The position numbers and the translations under genes are program-made. A stretch of DNA of 64,000 nucleotides from Ilex aquifolium (taxonomy: Eukaryota > Streptophyta > Magnoliopsida > Aquifoliales > Aquifoliaceae). Every line of letters starts with the position of its first letter. Position 1 is the first letter of the stretch. Positions 48,724 to 59,311 of this stretch are shown one piece after another. The stretch is taken from the NCBI GenBank assembly GCA_951799425.1, contig OX637402.1, forward strand, positions 27,806,492 to 27,870,491, in the 5' to 3' direction. Below the pieces are notes generated by a model. The model did not search any database and had not been told where the DNA came from. It worked only from the letters and a program-made list of their open reading frames with translations.

Positions 48724-49349
48724 GGATTGTCTAGTGTCTAATAAGGTGTTAGGTAATACTAACGCAATATGCTGCAGTGTTCAGTATTGGTGACATGTGC
48801 ATCTAGAAATCTAAAGCCTCACTTTGGTAACTTTTGTTCCTCCCCCTCTCGTGAGAAAAGGAAAAATTGGCCGTCACAGAGGATGGTGGGGGTCAATAGA
48901 AGAGAGGAAAACAAAGAGACTACTTTGTTTATGTCAAAATATAAAAACAAACTATCCTTGGTGCGAATCCAAGGCATTAGTAATCATGCATGAGATATGT
49001 AAATAAGTGTTGGACTGCTAAATTCCAGCTTTATTTGTTTCAACTTTGATGGTGTAATCTAAATGAAGTCGTGTAAATACTAAGAAACTTCTACTCAAAT
49101 CTATTGTAGATAATGTCACAAGACAGTTCTACGTTTTTTATGAACTTGATATAATCCACCTCACCCACCTTCACTTGGACCATATATTCTTGCATGAAAA
49201 TTTTTTATTGGGTGTGTTTTATAACTCATAACGGTGAGCCAGCCTGATCCACAATTCCAAGAGATTACAATCCAATTATATTTAATCATTGTGTGCCAAT
49301 CTATTTACTGATTTTGTGTGTATGCATCTGTTTTTTCTTTTTTATTTTG
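48724..49349. other. 3' UTR and intergenic
   Basis: Presumed 3' UTR of the WW-domain gene followed by AT-rich sequence. The short frames at 48769-49006 show no features of a gene. Confidence 0.5.
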
Positions 49350-49465
49350 AGCAATGTTATAAAGACCTAATTCAATACAGTCATTAGATTAATTGTGAAT
49401 GTCAATGTTAGATGGAACCCATTTTCAATCCAACAGTTATAGATTAGTTCCAAATAGCATTTTCC
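49350..49465. mobile_element. Small MITE, family copy 1
   Basis: The ends AGCAATGTTATAAAGACCTA and CAAATAGCATTTTCC match the other three copies (51780, 56965, 58493). The flanks TTTATTTTG and TTTGTTTTG agree at 8 of 9 positions. This copy is shorter and more decayed. Confidence 0.65.
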
Positions 49466-50734
49466 TTTGTTTTGTGGGTTGTTCGGGTTGTGCTTTCAGG
49501 GTTGCATTTAATTGAGACCACCATGATGTAACTTCTTCTGTTTACAATGATGCAACCACACTTCTGCGTATAAAACTATGTAGTTTTGTGACACAAGGTC
49601 AGATTAACTTTGTATGTGACTTGGACCATGTAGTGGTTTCACTTTCACCAGTGTGACTTAGACCACGTGGTGGCTTCACCAATGTCAACTCAGTTCCTTT
49701 CTTAGGACCTAGGGGGATGATCGTTCAGCCTTGCGAATGCTATTCTGATCATTCAGCCTTCCATTCTTAGGACCTAGTGGCTTCATGAAATTGAAAAGCA
49801 ATATTTCCTGCTTTAATACTGATTGTTGACACGGGAGAATCCATAACAAAGCCCAATATATCCCATAGTGAGCCCATTAGTATAACATGATTATGTTCCT
49901 TTTCCTCTCCTTTCAATGTGTCATTAAACTTACATGTAAACCTTAAGAATCTCTCCCTCGCCTGAACTCCATTGGGTTTTCAACTCTTCCTTTAATTTGA
50001 TCACCATGCTCCACAACCACCATGTTAAAATCATTTTGTACAAGAATTCTTTCTTCCATAAACCAAGCTTCTTTAACTGTCCTTCATAAGTCACTGCATT
50101 TCCACTCTATCAGGAGTCTTTGCACTCAACAGCCCCCACCCTACAGAGTAGCTGCTCTATCGAAAGTTGTGTTTCTATGACTCCAAACTAAAGCCTATAT
50201 CACCATTGAGAGCCATCATTAATACTGGCATATCACCTCATTACTTTGAGAGTTCACATAAGATTGCTAGTCATTCACTATAATGTGATAAATCATTATC
50301 TTATCTAAATGTATGAGTTGTTAGAAAGGTTGTATTAGGATAATTTGCATATTACAGTACAATCAATCAACCTTATAGACTAGTGAACAATGTAAGAAAA
50401 AAAAATATAGATTAGTGAAGCTTTATTTGTCAGTCCCATTTTTGGAGACGTGTTTGTTGTGATGAATTTACTGCAAATTACATCCGAAAGTTCACGTAAG
50501 TTCCATAAACTTAATTTCTCGATCCGAGAATGCCACACTACAGTTCCTGTATGTCATGATCAATTCTTTGTTTTTTTTTTTTCTTTTGGTAAGGAGATAT
50601 TGAGATTCAAGAGAGAAACAATAAAGGTAAATACGGTAACCTAAAACAGTAATCATGCACTCCAATTGATAATGAGTGAATGGCCAAAGAATTAAGGATT
50701 AACAAAATTAAGGTGAGGTCTATTGGCTTACCGG
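49466..50734. other. Intergenic, nothing recognised
   Basis: No gene, repeat or RNA gene that I can support. There is a small duplicated phrase around 49740-49775 (TTCAGCCTT, TTAGGACCTAG). Confidence 0.4.
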
Positions 50735-51345
50735 TTGCTCTGGAGTATCCAGCCCGCCTTTTTTCATTGCCTTTTTAATTTCTGCCTTAACCACTGCTTA
50801 GCTGCCCTCGTGCTACCAAAATTGCATTTCTTCTTTTACTAAACGAGTGTCCTCTGTCAATGTCTTCAGCTTACAATTCTGTATTGTCAAAATTGTTGGT
50901 TAATACACTGTTCAGGCCCAATCATTACAGAATTCAAAAATTGCATGGAAAAGATTTGATACTAAGCCTCATACTTGTAGCCTAAAAGTCAATACCTGCA
51001 AAAACATGTGTGAAACACGCACACAGAGGTAGAGAGCTCATTATACCACCAATTCAATCAGTTTTTTTTTTTTTTTGGGTTGCAGAAGCCAACTTTTGAC
51101 CAATTTCACTGTTCAAAAACGAATCGACAACTCAAGTCATAAAATATATACAATTTTGTGTGAATCCTCGGTAATTCAAGAAAAGTTTCATAAAAAAACC
51201 TGCAGTGAGCATTCGCCAAACTTCCAGATAAAGCCGAATCCGAGAACACACTCGAGGAGATCGATGTAGTTTTGGCAGATCCTGAGAACGACTTGACCTG
51301 ATCCAGCTTCAAGCCTTGAAACCCTATCAACTTGCTCATTATTTA
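50735..51345 (-). pseudogene. Unrecognised gene remnant or 5' exons
   Basis: On the minus strand an ATG at 51339 opens MSKLIGFQGLKLDQVKSFSG and continues to a CTGCAG/GTTTTT splice-donor-like site near 51202. Upstream (51345-51720) the sequence looks like a plant 5' leader with several AAACCCTA telo-box motifs (about 51594, 51668) and a short upstream frame beginning MASERFDTEF. A second exon-like segment, about 50895-50735, is bounded by AATACAG and GTAAGCC and reads LKTLTEDTRLVKEEMQF, but stops follow in frame. I do not recognise the product and see no complete gene. It may be a truncated copy or a non-coding transcript. Confidence 0.35.
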
Positions 51346-51779
51346 AATCGAAAGGAGAAACCCCTGCTCTAGGTAGCAATGTAACTTCGAATCTCAAAGT
51401 TTAGAGCGAATCAATAGAAATGCAACCGTGTACAAACTCCAACTCAGTTTTTGAATGTCTCAACGCTGAAAAAGAATTTCTAATTTCAGTGCTCCAAGTG
51501 AAAGAAATCCACATAAATTCGGTGTCAAATCTCTCGCTAGCCATTGCGGTTCACTATCGAAGATTGAGAGTTCTCGGGAAACTCAACGGATCAAACCCTA
51601 GAAATCGGTTTTCAAAGCCTTAGTTCAAGAGTTCGAACTGAGAGATCGAACGATTTGAAGCGAAAACCCTAGAAATGAGTTCCTGAAGCGTGCAATCTCA
51701 GGAGGTCTCTGAAAATTCGAGAGTGGAACTGAGGTTCAAATTTATTCGGGCGCCAAGGCAATTCAGTACTTATTATGAT

Positions 51780-51947
51780 GAGCAATGCTATTGGGACCTA
51801 AAAATCTGACATAAAAATCTGACCTAATTCACTGTGACCTTTGGATTCACTGTAGATCCCATCAAACATTGGAACTTGGTGTTGATCCAATGATTCCTAT
51901 GAAGCCACATCATTATGTCAGATTTTTAGGTCCAAATAGCATTTTCC
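51780..51947. mobile_element. Small MITE, family copy 2
   Basis: A 168-bp foldback unit with ends GAGCAATGCTATTGGGACCT and AGGTCCAAATAGCATTTTCC. It is flanked by a perfect 9-bp target duplication TATTATGAT (51771-51779, 51948-51956). The 9-bp duplication suggests Mutator-type mobilisation. Confidence 0.85.
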
Positions 51948-51980
51948 TATTATGATATCTTCGGTAGGGAGAATTATGTT

Positions 51981-52536
51981 TTTTTTTTTTTGGTTAATTA
52001 CTTTTTACCCCTGTAATTTCGTCTAAAAATACCTTACCTACTTAACGTTTAAAATTATGCGCATAACCCCCTTATGGTTATGTACCAAAGTAAAATCATT
52101 ACTTTTATCATTCAACTTAGCGGAGAGTGTATTTCACATGCTCAAAATATGTTGTGGACTTTGTTTTCATTGTTTCCCTCCAAAAAAATATTGTAAGTGC
52201 TTACAATGCCCTTTATACTAAAATAGCTAGGGTCATTAAATGAGTAAGTTTCTATTCCCAAATTTAATTATCCATTAAATAAATAATTGGAAGCTAATTT
52301 TATTCATTTATTATCCATTAAATGAATAATTGGAAGCTAAGTTTCTATTACCATTAAAAAAAAAAGGGTAGTATGGTAATTTTATTATTCTATTAACTGT
52401 GTTAATTATTTTATTTTGGTACATAACTTTAAGGGGGTAATGTGCATAATTTTAAACGTCAAGTAGGTAAAGTGCATCTATCCAAAACCACAAGGAGGTA
52501 AAAAACAATTATCCCTTTTTTTTTTTATCAAAAGGA
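51981..52536. mobile_element. Foldback element, about 550 bp
   Basis: The left arm (TTTTTACCCCTGTAATTTCG, then CTTAACGTTTAAAATTATGC) is inverted on the right (GCATAATTTTAAACGTCAAG, about 52443-52462, and onward). An 11-bp direct repeat AGAATTATGTT (51970-51980, 52537-52547) flanks the element. It is non-coding. Confidence 0.72.
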
Positions 52537-52547
52537 AGAATTATGTT

Positions 52548-53455
52548 CAGAACCTCGAAATTTGTCACATATCTCTGGACATTTAAAATATTAGTAAATT
52601 ATATTTAAACCTCCTAAAATTTATAAATATATAATATTTAGACTTCTCAAGTTTAAAATATTATATTTAGACCAAAAATAGTCCAACCAAAGATAAAATA
52701 TCAAATTTTTCAAATTTTACAATCAAAATCCATGTTCTATTGTATCATTTATTAAAATAAAATTAAAAATAAAAATCCAATTTTTTCTATAATTAATATA
52801 CTACTTAATGGAATAAAATTAAAAAATCAAACAAGTGGTCTAAGTCATTCATAATAAAACATGAATTTTACAACCAAAAATCATGTTTTATTATGACATT
52901 TATTGAAATAAAATCAAAAATAAAAATCTAATTTTTTTCTTAAAAAATTATAATTAATACACAATTATACTATCTATTGGAATAAAATTAAAAAATCAAA
53001 CAAGAGGTTAAACTGTAATTGACACAATATCTTATAAATTTAATTGGGTCATTTGTTAATTTAATTTACTCTTTTAAACGATTAAATTAAATTTCAATAG
53101 ATAATATAATTGTATATTAATTCTAATTTTTTAAGAAAAAAATTAGATTTTTATTTTTGATTTTATTTCAATAAATATCATAATAGAACATGAATTTTGA
53201 TTGTAAAATTTAAAATATTTAATATTATTTCTTTGATTGAAGTATTTTTTTTGTTTAAATATAACATTTTAAACTTAAGAAGTCTAAATATTATATGTTT
53301 ACAAACTTTAGGGAATCTGAGTGTAATTTATTAACAAATATACTAACGGATATTGACAGTAAAGGGCGTATAAACTTTAAAGAATTTGTGTATAATATTT
53401 TAAATATCAAAGAATCTGAGTGATTAAGTAACACACCTCAAATTAATTATCCCCT
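52548..53455. mobile_element. Large AT-rich foldback element
   Basis: Sequence from about 52620 to 53000 is roughly inverted at 53000-53300. For example, CATGTTCTATTGTATCATTTATT near 52731 pairs with the AATAAATATCATAATAGAACATG region near 53170. It shares its arms with parts of the element at 57145-58827. There is no coding capacity, and the outer ends are approximate. Confidence 0.5.
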
Positions 53456-53596
53456 CATAAGTAAACTAGCCTCGCTTTGATACGGTCGGTCAGTCGTTGT
53501 AAGTCGTTTCATGTGTTTGATATATAAAGAAATGATATTTATTTTGTGACCTGTTTACCGTTGCATCACTTTTTGACACTGATTCATTGTATAATG

Positions 53597-55134
53597 GGGA
53601 GGGAAATTTCATCTACAACCCTTCTAGTTAGGTCTAAATTCAATAACACATCATCCCGATTTTAAAACTTTACTGCTCCTCCTTCTAGTTTATACTTTCA
53701 AATCAAAGACACTCCCTTAACGGTAATTTTTAACTCTGTCAGTACAAAAAGTAACGGTTTAAGTATAATTTTCTTAAAATGTCAAAATTACCTTCCTTAT
53801 GTAAATATATTAAAATGCTCTCAACATTTTTTCTATTATATACCACATCTTTTGTTATTTGTGAAGGTCCAAAATGACCTGGGGTTGCTCGAAGAAATAG
53901 AGGACTGAAATCAGCCATTATTCTTCAACTCGTTCTCCACAGTGATCGATCACTACCTAAGTTGGTAAAAAATAATATTTTTTTCTTGCAGATTTGTAAA
54001 TATTTTTTATGCAAATTTTTAAAAAAAATTTCATGAAATTTTTTAAAATTTTTTTCATGTAGTTTTTTAAAAAAAAATTCATGCAAATAGTTTTAATTTT
54101 TTTCATGCAAATTTTTTTAAATTTTTTTCATCTGAAACACCCGTTAGACTTTTAAGTCATTAAGTCCATTTTCTTATAAGTTGTTAGGTAAGAGGTACAC
54201 TTATTAATTTCTTATATTACAGGGTTTTAAATTTAATTTATAGTTAAAAATAATTTTTCTATAATAAAATTACAATCGATAACGTCAATGTCAAAATTTC
54301 ATCTATTTCTAACTTTTTTGTTATCGTCTATCCTCTACAACGTCACCTGACCACCATTCATACATCACCTTTCATATATAAATTTTAAATATTATTTGAT
54401 AAAATTTAATATTAATTAAATAAATTTGGTCTTAATATGATAAATTTAAATATTAATTTGGTTTTGATTTGATAAAATTTAATGTTAGTTGAATAAATTT
54501 AAATGTTGCTTTAATGAAATTGAATGTTCATTTGGTATTAAATTAAATAATTGATATTAATTTGATAAGGTTAAATGTTAAATTAATAGAATTTAATATT
54601 CTATTTAATATATTAAATGTCAATTTAGTATTGATTTGATAAAATTAAATAATAATTTAATGTTAAATTAAAGAAATAATATTAATTTGATGAAATAAAA
54701 TATTAAATTAATATAACTAAATGTTATTTTGATAAAATTAAATATCAATTTATGTTGATTTGATAAGATGAAATGTTAATTTACTTTAAATTAAATAAAT
54801 ATCATTAATTTGATAAAATTAAATATGAAATTGATGAATCTAAAGGTTAATATAATATAACTAAAAGAGAGTGCATTGAAATTTTAGAATCAATAGGGGG
54901 TATTGTTAAAGATAGGTTTATTTACAGAGGGTGTCGTTGAAGTTATATCTATTTACAGGGGGTGTGGATAAAATTTATCCTATAAAATATTCAAGGGTAT
55001 TTTTATAAATTATCAATCACCGTTAACGCCGTAATCTGACAAATACTGATAGGGGTGACAGTGAAATTTCAAAATCAAGAGGGAGTGTCATTAAATTTAG
55101 ACCTAATAACAAGGGGTGTGGATGAAATTTTCCC
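53597..55134. mobile_element. Foldback element with AT-rich word array
   Basis: The inverted ends are GGGAAATTTCATCTACAACC (53601) and, on the right, GTGGATGAAATTTTCCC (to 55134). They extend about 90 bases each and are flanked by TATAATG (53590-53596, 55135-55141). The centre (about 54370-54830) is an irregular array of TTTGATAAAATTAAATRTTA-like words. No gene. Confidence 0.65.
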
Positions 55135-55141
55135 TATAATG

Positions 55142-56955
55142 TTTAATTTGGACTTTTATTTATCAGCTATGTATCACATCTGCAATAGTCATACTGATAC
55201 ATGCCTTCATATCATATCATGAATAATAATAATAAAAAAAAAATTTCAAATATTTTTTTCACTAAAATATATTTTTTTTTATTTGAATGTTTGTTTGTTT
55301 GACAGTCTCATTTTTTATGGGATTTAATTTATTATATTAATAATTTCATATTTTAAGGGATTGAACATATTTGAAATTCAAAATTATACCACATGGAATA
55401 CACCTTAATGGCTTGGCCCATATTTTTAAATTTATTGTTTTATATTATTTTTTAATGTTAAACGGCTCTAGTTGTTCTCAAATCTAGCAACAATGTCATT
55501 TTCAATGTTACACTGTGATGTAATACTGTCATTCATTACAAGCAATATATTTGGATGTCATATCATGTGATGCATACTATTTCGATTGTATATGAATCAG
55601 TGAATGTAATTTTATAATTTTTTTGTCAGTAATTAAAATGTTAATGAAAGTGTTACACTGTTATGTATCATTGTAATGTTACATTATTGGCAATTACGGA
55701 ATATAAGGAATATCGATCTTCAATGGTGTTTCAACGTTTGTGTGTGTGTGTGATTTTTTTTTTTGTTTAAAAATTAAAGGATTTTATAGCAGATTTTAAA
55801 AAAAAAAATAATTGAAAACTCATACTTTGAAGGATATAACAATTGCCGAAGTTAATGAGATTGTTGCATGATTTATAGTAATTTCCTTATTCACTCTTTA
55901 CGCTAAGTAATTGTTACGATGTGGACATTTTTATTATAAAAAAGAGTACATATATGCAAAAAAAATTGTACTGCGTATTTTTTCACAATTAAGTAGTAAA
56001 TTAGACTCACAAAAAACCCAAGAATAAAATGGTTCACCTAATTGAAGAGTTAGACTATTTCACTATAATGAAGACTCTTACTCCTTAATTGTGTATTAGT
56101 TTTTTTTTTTTTTTTATCATAATTGTGTATTAGTTGAGAAAGAATGAAGAAGTTGCACTTGGTGTATTGTTTTGGCACATGCTTAGAGGCATGGTGATGG
56201 CAGGACATTTTAAGAAAAAAATTTAATTAATAAAAATATAATAATTCATTTTATATTTATTTATGTAGAGGCAAATCATAAAAAAGTAAAAATCAATAAT
56301 AATCAATTCTAGGTAATCTGATGCATAAATTTAGAATACGAAGTGGCTAAAATTATAAATATGCAAATCAATATTAATCACAAATATTATAAATATGAAA
56401 ATCAATATTAATCACAAAAATTATAATATTATGGCAAACACTAAACATTTAGCTACAAATAATTACATTCATATTATCAATAAAATACTATTAAATCAAG
56501 AAAACAATGAAAAAATCATGGATATAATAGCTTATAGTTATCAAAATGATATTTACTTCAAAGTGTTTGTCACATATTCATGATCATTAGATATGGATCT
56601 ATACGAAAATGATAAGGTGTAGGTGGACACAAAAAAAAATTTATTCTCAAGAAACACTTAATATAAATTTTAAAAAAATTGAGGGTGGAGCGGCTGGAGC
56701 CAGCCGGCCAGGTCCTCGTGTGGCTCGCCATTGGTTATTTCGGTGTGGCATAAGGTAAAATTATTACCTTTGAATCTTGACAGTGTAATGACCCAAAAAA
56801 AAAAAAATTCTTGACAGTGTGAGTGGATGTTTGTTGTTTATTTTTCGAATATTTTGTGATCCAAAAATTCTCCTTTATCATACATAAATTCCACGACTCT
56901 TATTTCCCTCTTATAATAAGTTTTTATGTTCCAAATTCTTTTATAATCTTTAGGG
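55142..56955. other. Intergenic, AT-rich
   Basis: No gene supported. A short direct duplication of AATATGAAAATCAATATTAA-type sequence lies around 56358-56410. The 62-residue frame at 56395-56583 is low-complexity (Asn, Ile, Lys) and not convincing. Confidence 0.45.
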
Positions 56956-56964
56956 AAAGGGAAA

Positions 56965-57139
56965 TGCTATTTGAACCTAATTTTGGGACCTAATCTAGGA
57001 ACCTAATGATGTCCAACCATTGGATTGATTGTGGGCTCCATCTAACATTGGAACTCACAACTAATCCAATGGTTGCATTGAAGCCACATCATTAGGTCTC
57101 CATATTAGGTCATCAAATAAGGTCCCTATAGCATTGCTC
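56965..57139. mobile_element. Small MITE, family copy 3
   Basis: The ends AATGCTATTTGAACCT and AGGTCCCTATAGCATTGCTC match copies 2 and 4. A perfect 9-bp direct repeat GGAAAGGGA (56956-56964, 57140-57148) flanks it. Confidence 0.82.
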
Positions 57140-57144
57140 GGAAA

Positions 57145-58827
57145 GGGAAAATTACTCTTAAATTCCTTGATATTTGTCACTTGATCACTTAAATTTCTTA
57201 ATATTTGAAATTTACACACAGACTCCTAAAATTTATATGCGTGTAACACTTAGATCTTTATCTTAATGTCAGTTAGTATATCTATTAGTAAATTATACTC
57301 AAACTCCTTGCTTTGCAGGCGTGTAACACTTAAACTCTTTATTAGTTACAAAACTAACGAAATCTATTAAATGACTAAATTATTCTAATTAAAGATAGAA
57401 AATATTGTGTTCATTACATTTTGACACCTTGTTTAGTTTTTTAATTTTATTCCAATAGATAGTATAATTGTATACAAATGAGTGTTGAATTGAATTTTTT
57501 GATATATTTATACTAATTACTATTTTTTTCTCAAAAAATTGAGATTTTACTTAGTTTTTATGTCACTAGATGATATAATGTAACATGCAAATGTGTTGAT
57601 TAGGCTTATTTCATATGTTCGTAGTTAAAGATGGAAAAATTGACCCAAGATGAAAAGTTCAACTAAGTCAAAATTCAACCCATCCCGTTAAGATTTATAA
57701 TAAGAATATGATTTTATATATCAATGATAAGTTAAATTTAACTACATGGATAACATCAAATCAGTGTATAAAGTTAAGAACATAATCCTTATATTTCTAT
57801 GATTGACTTAGATCTTCAACTATTTATTCGTATGCAATTCAAACTGTTGGAATTTCTATAAATAGAGCTACATTGATGTTTCAGGTATGCCACTCATACA
57901 TTTTAAATGCAGTTTATACTTTAGAATTTTTTACTAACTTAAGCATCGGAGAGTTGACCCCCAAAACTGCTCTTCGAACTGACGTGAGATCGTCCAAATT
58001 TTAGCATCAACAATACTAATTATGATTTTTTAAAGAAAAAATTAAATTTTTTATTTTTATTTTTTTATTTTAAAAAATGATAGAACATGAATTTTGATAG
58101 TAAAAATTAAAATATTTGATATTCTATCTTTAATTGGAGTATTTTGTGTCTAAGAGCACACACTTTAAATTTCAGGAGTGTAGATGTAATTTACTAACGA
58201 ATATACTAATGGACATTAACGGTAGAGATCTATGTGAAACGGGAGAAAATATTCATTACAACGGTGATACCACGTGACAAGATTATGTGATATCACAAAC
58301 CAATAATATTAAAACAAATAAGCAGATAGACCCCACAAAAATCAATAACTAACCTGCCATGTAAGCAAATAACTCTCACCCTTCTACCATGTAAGCCCAA
58401 GTGAGGTTCATCTTTTCCATTTAGAATTTTATTATTGGTTAATGATACCATGTCATCAATGGTGACATGATATCACCGTTGCATTCGATATTGAACAATG
58501 CTACAGAGACCTTATGTGGTGATCTTATATAGGGACCTAATGATGTGACTTTAATACAATCATTGGATTAGTTGTGAGTTTCAATGTTAGATGAAACTCA
58601 CAATCAATCAAATAGTTGTACATCATTAGGGCCCTAAATAAGGTCCTCAAATAATATTTCCATTCAATATTTACTCGTGAAACGGATATACTAACGAACT
58701 TTAACGGTAAAAGTCTGTCTGTGTGTTACACGCGTACAAAATTTAAGGATTTTATGTGTAATATTTTAAATATCAAGAATTTAAGTGATTAAGTGACAAA
58801 CTCAAGAATTATGAGTGTAATTTTCCC
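57145..58827. mobile_element. Large foldback element containing MITE copy 4
   Basis: The left arm (GGGAAAATTACTCTTAAATT, about 57145-57300) is inverted at about 58690-58827 (the stretch ending GTGTAATTTTCCC). It includes the GTGTAACAC / GTGTTACAC words on each side. The internal blocks near 58070-58200 resemble those of the element at 52548-53455. The MITE at 58493-58661 sits inside it. No gene. Confidence 0.6.
58493..58661. mobile_element. Small MITE, family copy 4
   Basis: The ends GAACAATGCTACAGAGACCT and AGGTCCTCAAATAATATTTCC match the family. The flanks ATTCGATATT and ATTCAATATT are a 10-base direct repeat with one change. It is inserted in the foldback element at 57145-58827, hence younger than that element. 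Confidence 0.75.
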
Positions 58828-59311
58828 TAATCTTTAACCTAAAGATTTTTATGTAATCTTAGAAGAATGATGAATTCGGCGTGCATATATTTTTATTGTA
58901 TAAACCAAACCTCAATTCAAATAAAAAAAAATTATAAATTAAAATAATTTACGTAAAATACACGTAATGCATTATTAATCATTTATAAATGTACACCACA
59001 TGTGGTACTTGGTCAACACAGAACTTTTTCATATAAACACTATAATAGACATAAATTTTGGCAACCTAAGACCATAACAAAACCAGAAAAACATTTAATT
59101 TCAATAAACCAACCGAAAAAATTCATACACCCAAAACGAGCTCAAAGTAAAACACGTCATCATCAACCGCTACACCAACGTGTGGCTCGTTCACTCGTCT
59201 CTCATACCCACCAGGTAGACCGGACCAGAGGCCCCTCTCTCCCACTCTGAATAACTCGCCGCCAAGCTTTTGTTCTCCAGAGATTCTGATCAAGCTTAAC
59301 AGCCACGAATC
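58828..59311. promoter_or_regulatory. Promoter and 5' UTR region of the TMEM135-like gene
   Basis: AT-rich up to about 59000, then GC-rising sequence just before the ATG at 59312, as is common for plant 5' leaders. No clear TATA box. The frames on both strands here are chance. Confidence 0.4.
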
